64,000 bases of DNA from Salegentibacter salegens (GCF_900142975.1 NZ_LT670848.1:1922001-1986000); one strand, 5' to 3'; shown: positions 42,703 through 52,232, counted from the stretch's first letter. Program-made: numbers and translations. The notes: a model not told the origin generated them from the letters alone.

Positions 42703-43407
42703 CTATTTTTTACGCTTTTTCTTATCCCACCAAACGTATAAAATAAAAATAACCAAACTTACAATAGAGCCCCAAAGAAGGCCGGTTTTAAGGCCATCGG
42801 TGCTCTTACCGATAATTGCTATAAAAATAGTGAGGGGAGCAATACCAACAAGGGTTGCGCCAATAAAACGCCAATATCCCATTTTAAGAATACCTCCTAC
42901 AAAACTAATAGCATCATTAGAAAGAAACGGATTAATCCTGGTAACAATTACTGCCCAAAACCCATAATCATCAATAAAATCTTCAATTTTATTTTCATTT
43001 TTAGGTCCTATTAATTTCTGCACGATAACCGGCCCGAAATACCGGCCTATAAAATAACCTACGCTTGAAGCCGTAAAAATAGCTGCAAAAATAATTAGGC
43101 TTCCAAAGATAGGCCCGTAAGCCAATATTGAAACTACCATTAAAGCTACCGAAGGGATCACGATTAAGAACATTTGCGCCACCATAGCCAGGATAAGTAT
43201 TGTTGGCCCCATCCAACCAAATTCTGAAACCCACTCGGTGATGCGCTCTTCATCATTACTGGTTAACACCTCCCAGGCGTTGGTAAAAAACTCCCTTACC
43301 CCGGGAATAAAAAAATAACCCGCTATCAAGGCAGCTATTATAATTCCAGAAACAATTAATGGTGCTTTACTTTTCTTTACGGAGGTGGTTTCAACAGGAT
43401 CGGGCAT
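42703..43407 (-). CDS. TVP38/TMEM64-family (DedA-like) membrane protein
   Basis: A 234-residue protein with about six membrane helices and the SNARE-associated/VTT core: FIGRYFGPVIVQKLIGPKNE, then FWAVIVTRINPFLSNDAISF VGGI (split), the family's RxxP block. Members are linked to lipid scrambling or membrane homeostasis. It follows the SdiA-regulated-like gene after 9 bases and could share its promoter. Confidence 0.88.
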   Translation of the reverse strand: MPDPVETTSVKKSKAPLIVSGIIIAALIAGYFFIPGVREFFTNAWEVLTSNDEERITEWVSEFGWMGPTILILAMVAQMFLIVIPSVALMVVSILAYGPIFGSLIIFAAIFTASSVGYFIGRYFGPVIVQKLIGPKNENKIEDFIDDYGFWAVIVTRINPFLSNDAISFVGGILKMGYWRFIGATLVGIAPLTIFIAIIGKSTDGLKTGLLWGSIVSLVIFILYVWWDKKKRKK

Positions 43408-43416
43408 AAAATTTAT

Positions 43417-44277
43417 TTAATCGTTTAATTTAACTCTTAAAATATTTGCGGGTTGTCTTCTACTTTCATTTGAAATATATAGTCGATTTTGCTCATCAAA
43501 AGTAAGTCCTTCGGGTTGGGGAAAAGTTTCAGGATCAAGAAGATGAATTTTCACCTCGTTTCCCTCGTGGTTCAGGATAATCAATTTTGGCTGATTTCCT
43601 TCTAAAATATATAACTCACCTGTAGTGGGATGAAATCTAATAGACGACGGCCTAATAATCTCTGACGACCTCCCACCTCTTAATTTTACATAGATCTCAT
43701 CGCTCCCATCAAGGGTAAAGAGCCGCTTCTTATTTACTTTCCTGGAGGTGAGGTTAAAAGTGTAAATTCCTTTGGTAGCTTTTCTATTGTTATATTCCTT
43801 AACAGCAAATAATAAGCGATTGTTTTTAGCATCAAACTCCAGGCTTTCTATCCCATTAATATCTAACCCGGAAATCTGGTAAGTATCAATTTCGGGAGAT
43901 TCTTTCCTAAAATTTTCTACTTTATATATTTTACCATCGCTTCGCACAACATATGCAGTGTCTTCTATTATAGTAATATCTTCATAATCACCACCCTCGC
44001 CAAAAGTAATGCGAGATGTAATTTTTGAAGTTTCAAGATTGTAAATAAAAATAACTCCATCTTCATCCTGGATGCAGGCAACTTCATTATTTCCCAGGTA
44101 ACTTATCCCCGAAGTTTCCTGAAGAATTGGCGGCAGATTCCACTTTTCTTCAATAGTATAGGTTTTATTGTCATCGTCAAAAGATAAATAACTGTTATTC
44201 TTAAAAGCCCAGAAAATGAGTCCGGCGAGTATAAACACGCCAGCAACAATCCCTACTACTATTTTATTCAATTTCAT
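43417..44277 (-). CDS. SdiA-regulated-like (YjiK family) beta-propeller protein
   Basis: A 286-residue protein anchored by an N-terminal membrane helix (VVGIVAGVFILAGLIFWAF). The rest is a periplasmic beta propeller of the SdiA-regulated family: LQETSGISYLGNNEVACIQD, EGGDYEDITIIEDTAYVVRS, GIESLEFDAKNNRLLFAVKE and FPQPEGLTFDEQNRLYISNE. E, G and S repeats per blade are consistent with the family. Function unknown, often with esterase-like speculation. Same operon as the TVP38 gene. Confidence 0.83.
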   Translation of the reverse strand: MKLNKIVVGIVAGVFILAGLIFWAFKNNSYLSFDDDNKTYTIEEKWNLPPILQETSGISYLGNNEVACIQDEDGVIFIYNLETSKITSRITFGEGGDYEDITIIEDTAYVVRSDGKIYKVENFRKESPEIDTYQISGLDINGIESLEFDAKNNRLLFAVKEYNNRKATKGIYTFNLTSRKVNKKRLFTLDGSDEIYVKLRGGRSSEIIRPSSIRFHPTTGELYILEGNQPKLIILNHEGNEVKIHLLDPETFPQPEGLTFDEQNRLYISNESRRQPANILRVKLND

Positions 44278-44508
44278 ATACGCGCTCCAAGTTGAATTCT
44301 AAAATAGGTTTAATATTAAAATTTGTCACGATAATTAAATATTATTAACACCCGGATTTTAAAATTACCAAAAAATATAGGCTGAAAAACCCTCAAAAAA
44401 CCCCCTAATTGTTAAAAATAAGTTAATTTAGTACTATTTATAGCATAGTACTGTAACAAACATAATCTTATCCAGTCTATTAGATATAACCTTTAAATTT
44501 TAAGTATT

Positions 44509-44604
44509 ATGAAAACTTTTGAAACAATCAGCAGACCATTTTTTAACCAGGAAAAAAAGAACTCTAAAACTACCTGGACGAGCAAAAGACGTTATTTAAA
44601 ATAA
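44509..44604 (+). CDS. Tiny ORF 1 of a four-member cluster
   Basis: 31 codons: MKTFETISRPFFNQEKK at the start and TTWTSKRRYLK at the end. It shares ISxPFxNQ-like sequence and a late Trp with ORF 2, and the RRYL ending with ORF 3. A/T-rich upstream region and no overlap with other genes. Either a small peptide gene or chance; the grouping argues for the former. Confidence 0.5.
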   Translation: MKTFETISRPFFNQEKKNSKTTWTSKRRYLK

Positions 44605-44623
44605 TCTCAAAAAATTAGAAATC

Positions 44624-44701
44624 ATGAAAAATTCACAAAACATCAGTCCATTTTTAAATCAAGGTAGACTTCCTCCGAGCAAGCTCAACTGGCATTCATA
44701 G
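44624..44701 (+). CDS. Tiny ORF 2
   Basis: 25 codons: MKNSQNISPFLNQGRLPPSK then LNWHS. The ISPFLNQ segment and SK-x-x-W pattern resemble ORF 1. Nineteen bases separate it from ORF 1. Confidence 0.5.
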   Translation: MKNSQNISPFLNQGRLPPSKLNWHS

Positions 44702-44727
44702 AAAATAATATTTTTTAATTTCGAAAT

Positions 44728-44808
44728 ATGTATCAGAACATTAAATCTCGATTATCGAGTAAATCAAACAATCGTAGTAACAGAGAAATTAAACGCCGTT
44801 ACCTTTAA
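44728..44808 (+). CDS. Tiny ORF 3
   Basis: 26 codons: MYQNIKSRLSSKSNNRSNRE then IKRRYL. It is Ser/Asn/Arg-rich and ends in KRRYL as ORF 1 does. Confidence 0.45.
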   Translation: MYQNIKSRLSSKSNNRSNREIKRRYL

Positions 44809-44818
44809 AAACTAGATC

Positions 44819-44956
44819 ATGAAAATACAGGAATATATTAATTTGAATTGTGGAAGTACACGAGAACCCCAGGTTTTTGGGAAGAAACCCCGTAATAAGT
44901 TCCGTGAAAATTTTACCAGGAACACCTGGTGTTTAAACCTTAGCCCAATGAGTTAA
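44819..44956 (+). CDS. Tiny ORF 4
   Basis: 45 codons, MKIQEYINLNCGSTREPQVF to RNTWCLNLSPMS. It has two Cys residues and an NTW motif near the C-terminus. Followed 37 bases later by a strong terminator. Confidence 0.45.
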   Translation: MKIQEYINLNCGSTREPQVFGKKPRNKFRENFTRNTWCLNLSPMS

Positions 44957-44993
44957 CCTTAAAATAAATCGCTTATGGAACTCAGTAAGACCT

Positions 44994-45029
44994 AGCCGGT
45001 ACTACCCTAACAAGTAGCCGGCTTTTTTT
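44994..45029 (+). terminator. Terminator closing the tiny-ORF transcript
   Basis: AGCCGGTACT pairs with AGTAGCCGGCT (one bulge), followed by seven T. It separates the tiny-ORF unit from the PBP gene and confirms that the region is transcribed rightward. Confidence 0.85.
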
Positions 45030-45144
45030 ATTTCCTATAATTTACATATTACTAAAAACCTAAAGTTTAAAAAAACTTAAAATATCTTTAAAATTTAAAT
45101 CTGGTTTGTATGGTATTTGTTTATTTGTAGCAATTAAACCTCCT

Positions 45145-47448
45145 ATGCTAAACAAGATTAAAAAATCTCCCAAAATAAAATGGGCTATAATAATACTTCT
45201 CAGTCTTCTTACAATATTTTTGCTGTTTTTTGCAAGCATTTATTTTGGAGCCTGGGGGCAACTCCCCTCCTCTACCGAGTTAAAAGAGCTTAAGCAGAAC
45301 AGGGCAACCGAAGTTTTAGCGAAAAACGGAGAACTTATTGGCAAATTTTATGTGTTCGACAGGCAACCTATTACTTATAAAGAGCTCCCAACCCATTTAA
45401 TAAATGCCCTTGTGGCTACTGAAGATGCCCGTTTTTTTGAACATGATGGTATCGATAATCGAAGTTTGTTACGCGTTGTTTTTAAATCAATTCTACTTCA
45501 GGATGATTCGGCCGGTGGCGGGAGTACTATTAGTCTTCAGTTAGCTAAAAACATTTACGGAAGAAAAGATTACGGCGCTTTAGGAATTGTGGTAAATAAA
45601 TTCCAGGAGGCAATTATCGCCAAAAGACTGGAAGATATTTATTCAAAAGAAGAAATTATCAGGCTCTATTTCAATACCGTTCCTTTTAGTGATAATACTT
45701 TCGGAATTGAGAGCGCCGCTATGAAATTCTTCGGAAAACATACTTCAGAAATCAATCTTGAGGAAGCCGCAGTTTTAGTAGGAACTTTAAAAGCTTCCCA
45801 CTCTTACAATCCCAGGATTTTTCCTGAAAGAAGTCGTTTGCGTAGAGACGTAGTGTTAGAACAAATGGGAAAATACGGCTATTTAACCGAGGAAGAAGTA
45901 CAGGAAGCCAAGCAGCAAGAATTGGTGTTGAATTACAAAAGCTACAGTCACGATAAAGGTCTTGCACCGTATTTTAGGGAGCAGGTTAGAAAAGATGTAA
46001 GTGAAATCCTGGATACGCTTAAAAATAAAGACGGAAAGCAATTCAATATTTATCGAGATGGTTTGAGTGTGCACACCACCCTGGATGTTAAGATGCAAAC
46101 TTTAGCTGAAGAGGCTTTAAAAGAACATCTGCAAAATTTGCAAAAACAACACGAAGAGGCCTGGGGAAGCGCCGCGCCCTGGTTAACCAATCGGGAAATA
46201 ATAAACGATGCTTTAAAAAAGACTTCGGCCTGGAAAAATCTTGCAAAAGAAGGTCATAGTGAAACTGAAATAATGGAAGTTTTAAATAAAGAACATCCTA
46301 CCGAACTGTTTAATTATGAAGGCACCGAAACTAAAAATGTAAGTACAAGAGATAGTGTGGCTCATTATCTTAAATTCCTTAATGCAGGGATGCTTGCGGT
46401 TACTCCTGAAACCGGCGCAGTACAAGCCTGGGTTGGCGGAGTTAATTTTCAGCATTTTCAATACGATCATGTTTCCCAAAGTAAACGCCAGGTAGGTTCT
46501 ACATTTAAGCCTTTTGTATATACCGCAGCTTTAGAAAATGGCATAGAACCCTGTGAATATTTTTCGGCTCGTGAGGTGACGTACGCAAAGGGCTGGACAC
46601 CTTCAAACTCTGGGAGTGAAGAAGAAGACCCGCATATGAATTACAACTTAAAAGAGGCTTTAAGTAAATCCATGAATACCATTGCGGTAAAAGTGCTTAT
46701 GGAAACCGGAATTAAAAATGTAATAAACCAGGCTAAAGCAATGGGAATTACATCTAATTTACCAGAAGTGCCTTCTATTGCCTTAGGTACTGCTTCTTTA
46801 AACTTAACCGAATTAACCGAAGCCTACACTCCTTTTGTAAATAATGGGAGAACCAGCAAAGCATATTATATCACAAAAATTGAAGATGGCGAAGGCAATA
46901 TTTTAGCTGAATTTAAACCTGAAATTTCAAATAGCCGTAGTATTTCTGAAACCAATAGAAAAATCATGATAGAAATGATGAAAGCTACGGTAAATGAAGG
47001 CACCGCCACCAGATTAAGAAGCACTTATGGTTTAAGAAACGATATAGCCGGAAAAACAGGAACTACCCAAAATAACAAAGATGGTTGGTTTGTTGGAATA
47101 ACTCCTAAGTTACTTGCCGTAACCTGGGTGGGGTCTGACGATCATAGAATTGGATTTAGAAATACTTATATTGGGCAGGGCGCCAATTCAGCATTGCCGG
47201 TTTTTGCTAAATTAATGCAGAAGATGAATAGCGACCCCGATTTTAATGAAATTACTCAGGCGAGATTTGCCCCTCTTTCCTCTGAAATAAAAGAAATGAT
47301 GGATTGTGATCCGGAAAAAAGGGATGGTTTCTTTAAGCGTCTTTTTGGAGATGGTGATGAAAATGAAGCCGAAAAACCGGAAAAAGAAGAAAAGAAGGAG
47401 AAGAAAGGTTTTTTTAAGCGCCTTTTTGGAGGTAAGGATAAAAATTAA
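45145..47448 (+). CDS. Bifunctional penicillin-binding protein (class A, PBP1-like)
   Basis: A 767-residue peptidoglycan synthase. One N-terminal membrane helix (WAIIILLSLLTIFLLFFASI), then the GT51 transglycosylase domain: TEDARFFEHDGID (catalytic Glu), GGSTISLQLAKN, RLYFNTVPF. The transpeptidase domain has the nucleophile in GSTFKPFVYTAA, SMN (SKSMNTIAVK) and KTGTT. The C-terminal tail has two FFKRLFG repeats separated by an acidic/Lys-rich linker, which may be a docking peptide. Start chosen at MLNKIKKSP (45145); the frame also opens at 45106. The transcript probably begins after the 44994-45029 terminator. Confidence 0.93.
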   Translation: MLNKIKKSPKIKWAIIILLSLLTIFLLFFASIYFGAWGQLPSSTELKELKQNRATEVLAKNGELIGKFYVFDRQPITYKELPTHLINALVATEDARFFEHDGIDNRSLLRVVFKSILLQDDSAGGGSTISLQLAKNIYGRKDYGALGIVVNKFQEAIIAKRLEDIYSKEEIIRLYFNTVPFSDNTFGIESAAMKFFGKHTSEINLEEAAVLVGTLKASHSYNPRIFPERSRLRRDVVLEQMGKYGYLTEEEVQEAKQQELVLNYKSYSHDKGLAPYFREQVRKDVSEILDTLKNKDGKQFNIYRDGLSVHTTLDVKMQTLAEEALKEHLQNLQKQHEEAWGSAAPWLTNREIINDALKKTSAWKNLAKEGHSETEIMEVLNKEHPTELFNYEGTETKNVSTRDSVAHYLKFLNAGMLAVTPETGAVQAWVGGVNFQHFQYDHVSQSKRQVGSTFKPFVYTAALENGIEPCEYFSAREVTYAKGWTPSNSGSEEEDPHMNYNLKEALSKSMNTIAVKVLMETGIKNVINQAKAMGITSNLPEVPSIALGTASLNLTELTEAYTPFVNNGRTSKAYYITKIEDGEGNILAEFKPEISNSRSISETNRKIMIEMMKATVNEGTATRLRSTYGLRNDIAGKTGTTQNNKDGWFVGITPKLLAVTWVGSDDHRIGFRNTYIGQGANSALPVFAKLMQKMNSDPDFNEITQARFAPLSSEIKEMMDCDPEKRDGFFKRLFGDGDENEAEKPEKEEKKEKKGFFKRLFGGKDKN

Positions 47449-47453
47449 AAAAG

Positions 47454-47585
47454 AAACTGCCTGAAAAGTTTTTAAATCGTCATTCTCAATTTATTTCAGA
47501 ATCTAAGTTTTTAACCTATTAGAAGCTGAAACAATCCCGAAGCTTCGGGACAGCTCTTGACGAAATTAAACTTTCCAGACAGTCG
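47454..47585. repeat. Palindromic dispersed repeat, copy B (inverted and diverged)
   Basis: Reverse complement matches 39461-39591 in the order CTGTTT/CTGTCTG, AAAGT, ATTTCGTCAAG, GTTTCAGCTTCTAA, CTGAAA, GATGACG, AAACTTTTCA. It contains TCCCGAAGCTTCGGGA as an extra hairpin. It lies between the convergent PBP and catalase genes and probably terminates both. Confidence 0.65.
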
Positions 47586-47619
47586 CAATATTTATAACAG
47601 CCTGTACTTCAGAAAAAAA

Positions 47620-49770
47620 TTATGCAGGAATACTATCTTTTTCCTCTCTTTTCCAGAAACGGTGATGGCCTATAGCTTTAATAAATTCTGATGATTTACC
47701 TTTTCCTACAATCACACCATCTTCAGCAAGGTTTTTCTTATCCAGGTTTTTCCAGAAATAAGTTTCTTCAATTAAACCATTCTCCTGGGCTGTAGCAATT
47801 GGTTTACAATGCTTGTAACCTTCATTTAAGAAATGAATCGCTTTCGGAATTTTCTTCAATGCCTTATGGGCTTTATCTCCCGCGGGCACATAGAAAGCAT
47901 CAAAAACTACAGAAGCGCTGGTTCTAAAAGCTTCATCTACTTTAAGTGATTTACCATCGGCAGTTTTAACTTCAGTAGAATTTGGCCCAAGAATTTTTAC
48001 CATTGCGCCTTCCTTATCTAATGCTTTCTTCATATCGTTAACGGATTTATCTTCTACCCCATCGGCGCATAAAAAGGCTACCTTTCGGGTTGCGATATTT
48101 CCAAATCCTTTATGCATCATACTTAACGCAGGGTCTTTATCTAAAGAAGGATTGCTTTTAGTAGGTTCATAACGTTCTGGGTCAAAATCTGCGGGAACTC
48201 CGTGATTTAATTGCGTTTTTTTCTTCGGAACAGGCATTCCCAAATTTGATGCAACTTCTTTAGCTAAATCTTTATTCACCTCATTCAGCAAGCCTAACAT
48301 TCTTTCCCTTACCTCTACGGCATCTACCTTACCAAGTTCAAAACTTAAAGCGTTGATAATGTGCTGTTGTTCAACTTCGGTCTGACTGTTAAAGAACAGG
48401 GTAGCCTGGCTAAAATGATCTTTAAAACTTTCGCTACGTTCACGCACTTTTTTAGCGTCAATTTTTTCAGGGTAACTGTCAAAACCGCCTTCTGCAATTT
48501 TAGCCTGGAACGGGCAGCCGTTACCTAATGAATTTGGCTGATAACTGGTTTGTCCTTTATTAATTTGCTGCCTCATATGCCCATCGCGCTGGTTGTTGTG
48601 CATTGGTGCGATTGGTCGGTTAATTGGGATTTCGTGAAAGTTTGGTCCTCCAAGTCGCTTCAGCTGTGTATCGGTGTAAGAAAATAATCTACCCTGCAAA
48701 AGTGGGTCGTTACTGAAATCTATTCCCGGAACAATATGTCCTGGATGGAAAGCTACCTGTTCGGTTTCTGCAAAGAAATTATCGGGATTTCTGTTCAGTA
48801 CCATTTTACCGATTTTCTTAACAGGTACCATTTCTTCAGGAACCAACTTTGTAGCATCCAGCAGGTCAAAGTCAAATTTATGTTCATCTTCTTCTGGAAT
48901 TAATTGTACGCCAAGCTCCCACTCTGGGAACTGGCCATTATCAATTGCTTCCCAAAGATCTCTTCTATGGAAATCGGGATCGTTCCCTGAAATCTTTTGT
49001 GCTTCATCCCAGGCAACTCCGTGGGTTCCAAGTAGTGGTTTCCAGTGGAATTTCACAAAAGTTCCTTTTCCATCTTTATTCACAAATCTAAACGTGTGTA
49101 CTCCAAAGCCTTCCATCATTCTTAAACTTCTAGGAATGGCCCTGTCACTCATTGCCCACATTATCATGTGCATAGATTCTGGCATTAATGAAATAAAATC
49201 CCAGAAAGTATCGTGAGCAGAAGCAGCTTGCGGAATTTCATTATGCGGTTCAGGTTTTACAGCGTGAATTAGATCTGGGAATTTTATAGCATCCTGGATA
49301 AAGAAAACCGGGATATTATTTCCTACCAGGTCATAATTTCCTTCTTCAGTATAAAATTTCACCGAAAATCCGCGTACATCCCGGGCTAAATCTGTTGAAC
49401 CTTTAAATCCGGCTACAGTAGAAAACCGGGTAAAAACCGGGGTTTTCTTAGATGGATCCTGTAAAAAACCCGCTTTGGTATATTTCTCCATAGATTCATA
49501 AACCTGGAAATATCCATGGGCGCCCGAGCCTCTGGCATGTACTATTCTCTCGGGGATTCTTTCATGGTCAAAATGGGTGATTTTTTCCCTAAGAATAAAA
49601 TCTTCGAGCAAAGAAGCTCCTCTATCTCCTGCTTTAAGGGAATTTTGATTATCGTTAATTTTCACTCCCTGGTTGGTAGTTAAAAACTGATCCTGGCCGT
49701 CTTCACGGTTTTTTTCCAGGTCCTCATGCTTCTTATTTTCGGAAGCCTTTTTCTTTCCTTCATTTTTCAT
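47620..49770 (-). CDS. katE: Large-subunit (clade 2) catalase with C-terminal flavodoxin/DJ-1-like domain
   Basis: A 716-residue haem catalase removing hydrogen peroxide. The N-terminal ~70 residues are a charged extension. Active-site His lies in ERIVHARGSGAHGYF, Asn in YDLVGNNIPVFFIQD, and the haem-ligand Tyr in GRLFSYTDTQLKRL. The last ~160 residues (KVAFLCADGVEDKSVNDMKK) are the DJ-1/GATase-like domain that distinguishes HPII-type enzymes from 480-residue catalases. The length fits KatE. No operon partner is visible. Confidence 0.94.
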   Translation of the reverse strand: MKNEGKKKASENKKHEDLEKNREDGQDQFLTTNQGVKINDNQNSLKAGDRGASLLEDFILREKITHFDHERIPERIVHARGSGAHGYFQVYESMEKYTKAGFLQDPSKKTPVFTRFSTVAGFKGSTDLARDVRGFSVKFYTEEGNYDLVGNNIPVFFIQDAIKFPDLIHAVKPEPHNEIPQAASAHDTFWDFISLMPESMHMIMWAMSDRAIPRSLRMMEGFGVHTFRFVNKDGKGTFVKFHWKPLLGTHGVAWDEAQKISGNDPDFHRRDLWEAIDNGQFPEWELGVQLIPEEDEHKFDFDLLDATKLVPEEMVPVKKIGKMVLNRNPDNFFAETEQVAFHPGHIVPGIDFSNDPLLQGRLFSYTDTQLKRLGGPNFHEIPINRPIAPMHNNQRDGHMRQQINKGQTSYQPNSLGNGCPFQAKIAEGGFDSYPEKIDAKKVRERSESFKDHFSQATLFFNSQTEVEQQHIINALSFELGKVDAVEVRERMLGLLNEVNKDLAKEVASNLGMPVPKKKTQLNHGVPADFDPERYEPTKSNPSLDKDPALSMMHKGFGNIATRKVAFLCADGVEDKSVNDMKKALDKEGAMVKILGPNSTEVKTADGKSLKVDEAFRTSASVVFDAFYVPAGDKAHKALKKIPKAIHFLNEGYKHCKPIATAQENGLIEETYFWKNLDKKNLAEDGVIVGKGKSSEFIKAIGHHRFWKREEKDSIPA

Positions 49771-49914
49771 AATTATATTTTTTTATTGGTTCCTTTAAAA
49801 TTCATAAATAAAAAGGGTTTTTAAAATTTAGGGCTGTTAAATAAATCCTATAATTAGTAATGTTCTTTTGAGGAAGGTAATTATTCCTGAATTTTGAAAA
49901 TCAAGAAGAAAAAA

Positions 49915-50394
49915 ATGAAAGAAAATACTGCCAAGTTTAATAAACTGGATTACCGGGTTAGCCAATGGATGTATAAATATGGTAAGCCCATTTTACGAAT
50001 TTCGCTGGCAATAAATTTTATTTGGTTTGGCGCTTTAAAAGTGGTTTGGGATAGTCCTGCGCAGGAGCTTATTGCCGCCACTGTTTTTTGGTTTGATTCC
50101 GAATTTTTTATTCCTTTTCTGGGTGTTTGGGAGGTTTTAATAGGAATATTTTTACTCTCTAAACGCACGCTAAGACTAGCCATTATATTGCTGGTGCTAC
50201 AAATGCCGGGTACTTTTTTACCCTTTATTATTTTGCCTGAGGTTTGCTTTGAAAATTTTCCTTTTGTGCTCACCACCGAAGGCCAATACATTATTAAAAA
50301 TCTGGTACTTATAAGTGCGGCTATTGTAATTGGTGGCTCGGTTAGGGAAAGGGAATTTATTGAGCGCGATATAAAATCGGCAGATACCGATTAA
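49915..50394 (+). CDS. DoxX-like membrane protein
   Basis: A 159-residue protein from MKENTAKF (an earlier ATG at 49894 adds a lysine-rich stretch). Four hydrophobic helices: ISLAINFIWFGALKVVWD, FIPFLGVWEVLIGIFLLSK, LAIILLVLQMPGTFLPFIIL and IIKNLVLISAAIVIGGSV. FxGxxKV and GxxEVxIG fit the DoxX/DUF417 superfamily, many of which are redox- or stress-linked. It diverges from the catalase gene across a ~120-base promoter region, so both may answer to oxidative stress. Confidence 0.75.
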   Translation: MKENTAKFNKLDYRVSQWMYKYGKPILRISLAINFIWFGALKVVWDSPAQELIAATVFWFDSEFFIPFLGVWEVLIGIFLLSKRTLRLAIILLVLQMPGTFLPFIILPEVCFENFPFVLTTEGQYIIKNLVLISAAIVIGGSVREREFIERDIKSADTD

Positions 50395-50409
50395 TTGGAA
50401 TTTTTCTTT

Positions 50410-50500
50410 AGAAAAAGATTCTGAACCCGCCAGACGCCTAAGGCAGGTTCAGAAAAAACGTCTTGTTCCCATTGTTAACGAAACAAGATGTTGTTGTTTG
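50410..50500. terminator. Hairpin region between convergent DoxX-like and helicase genes
   Basis: CTGAACCCGCC (50421-50431) and GGCAGGTTCAG (50442-50452) pair with one mismatch, and a second imperfect pair, ACGTCTTGTT with AACAAGATGTT, follows. Together they can terminate from both sides. Confidence 0.5.
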
Positions 50501-50559
50501 TCTCTTCAACTTTTATTTGACAGCGCAGGTAAAAGTCTTCAGGAGATATAAAAAACTAT

Positions 50560-52074
50560 TTAAAATTCTTTATTAATCGCCATTCTCAACTTTCGGGAAT
50601 AATCTTCTTCCAGCCAATCGCGGTAATTTTTGGTACTCTTACTTATGCAGTATGAATATTGCTTAATACGAGAATTAATATCATCTTTAAGCTCTTTTGC
50701 AAGAATTCGAGCATCAAAAACATCTTCAGAATTTTCTACGCACATTTTTACATGTTGCTCCATAGACCATTCTAAAACCGCTTTAGATTTTAGTCCTTTT
50801 TTAATCACTTTATCATAAGCTTCTTCCACATCAAAATCTACATCTTCGGTATTAGAAAATTGTTCCCTTATTTCGGGAGGCATCACGTATTTAAACTCAC
50901 GCTCTATTTCTTCATCGCTTAGTAGATTTTCAAAATAGAAATCTGGCGCCCTAAAGATTTGTTTCCAGTCTACCGGCGAACTCCATTCACCAAAACGGGC
51001 CAGGTTATTACCTAAATCTATCACGCTAAATTCAGACTTTCCTGGCAAAACTCTGGAACCCCGACCAATCATTTGAAAATAAAGCGTCAGGGATTTTGTG
51101 GCACGGTTCAACACAATAGTTTCTACCGTAGGTTCATCAAAACCGGTGGTAAGAATACTTACTGAAGTTACAATGGCATCAGGCGTGTGCTTAAACCATT
51201 TTAAAATGTCTTTTCTATCTTGCTTACTCGTGGTATTGTCTAAATGCCGAATAGGTAAACCCGCATTTCTAAATGTTTCGTAAACTTCAATTGAAGTATT
51301 TATACCATTATTAAAAATAAGGGTTTTCTTTCCGCGGGAGCGTTCATAATAAGCACTAAGCAGTTTTTCCTGCATAGAGATATTAGAATATAATTCTTCT
51401 GAAGATTTTACGGTATAATCTCCATTCATTCCCACCTTTAAACTGGTAAGTCCTACGTTATAACTATAAGTATTGGCACAGGCTAAAAAGCCTTTTTCAA
51501 TAAGTGAACCTATAGAATCTCCCACAATAAGTTCGCGGTAGTTATCCTTCATAGGTAATTTTATGTTAGAACTAAGCGGCGTAGCCGTAACTCCTAGAAT
51601 AAAACACTTCTCAAAGAATTTAAATAATTTTCGGAAAGAATTATAATGTGCCTCATCTATAATTACCAGGCCAATATCTTTAATTTCCAGCTTTTCATCG
51701 TGCAAGCGGTTATTTAAAGTTTCTACCATCGCTACGAAACACATATAGTCTTCCTGATCTGGTAACTCTTTAACCTTGGAGTTTATAATTTTATTAAGCA
51801 CTCCAAAACCATCTAACATATTAGAGGTTTGTTTACATAATTCTATTCTATGGGTTAGAATAAGAACCTTTTTTTGAGTACGTTGAATGTACTCGCGCAC
51901 CATTTGTGAAAATATAACCGTTTTACCTCCACCCGTAGGCAATTGGTAAAGCAGGTTATAATGTTCAGGATGCTCATCTATCACATTAAATATTTTATCA
52001 ATATCTTTTTGTTGATAGTCATAAAGTTCCTTGTCAACTTTTTTGTCTTCTATTCCAAAGGTTTCCACCGCCAT
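50560..52074 (-). CDS. SF2 DEAD/DEAH-box helicase (ResIII-like)
   Basis: A 504-residue helicase. Motifs: Walker A LPTGGGKTVIFS near residue 44, Ia-like ILTHRIELCKQT, II VIIDEAHYNS, III GVTATPL, then the second RecA domain LIFNNGINTS, VSILTTGFDEPT and VI QMIGRGSRV. The C-terminal ~120 residues (DVDFDVEEAYDKVIKKGLKS onward) are not recognised. RadD/YejH-like helicases look similar, but a zinc motif is not seen. Role in DNA repair or RNA metabolism is open. Confidence 0.85.
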   Translation of the reverse strand: MAVETFGIEDKKVDKELYDYQQKDIDKIFNVIDEHPEHYNLLYQLPTGGGKTVIFSQMVREYIQRTQKKVLILTHRIELCKQTSNMLDGFGVLNKIINSKVKELPDQEDYMCFVAMVETLNNRLHDEKLEIKDIGLVIIDEAHYNSFRKLFKFFEKCFILGVTATPLSSNIKLPMKDNYRELIVGDSIGSLIEKGFLACANTYSYNVGLTSLKVGMNGDYTVKSSEELYSNISMQEKLLSAYYERSRGKKTLIFNNGINTSIEVYETFRNAGLPIRHLDNTTSKQDRKDILKWFKHTPDAIVTSVSILTTGFDEPTVETIVLNRATKSLTLYFQMIGRGSRVLPGKSEFSVIDLGNNLARFGEWSSPVDWKQIFRAPDFYFENLLSDEEIEREFKYVMPPEIREQFSNTEDVDFDVEEAYDKVIKKGLKSKAVLEWSMEQHVKMCVENSEDVFDARILAKELKDDINSRIKQYSYCISKSTKNYRDWLEEDYSRKLRMAINKEF

Positions 52075-52232
52075 AATTTTTTTTCAGATCTGCAAGTTTG
52101 CAAAAATAGCTGATTTCTTAGGTTTAAAGAAATATTTAGGACAGAAATACATTTTAATAATCCGGAAATGAGTAATTTTAGAATTCATTTTTTTTCCCTC
52201 CCGGAGGTTTTATAAGATCAAAACATTTGATT

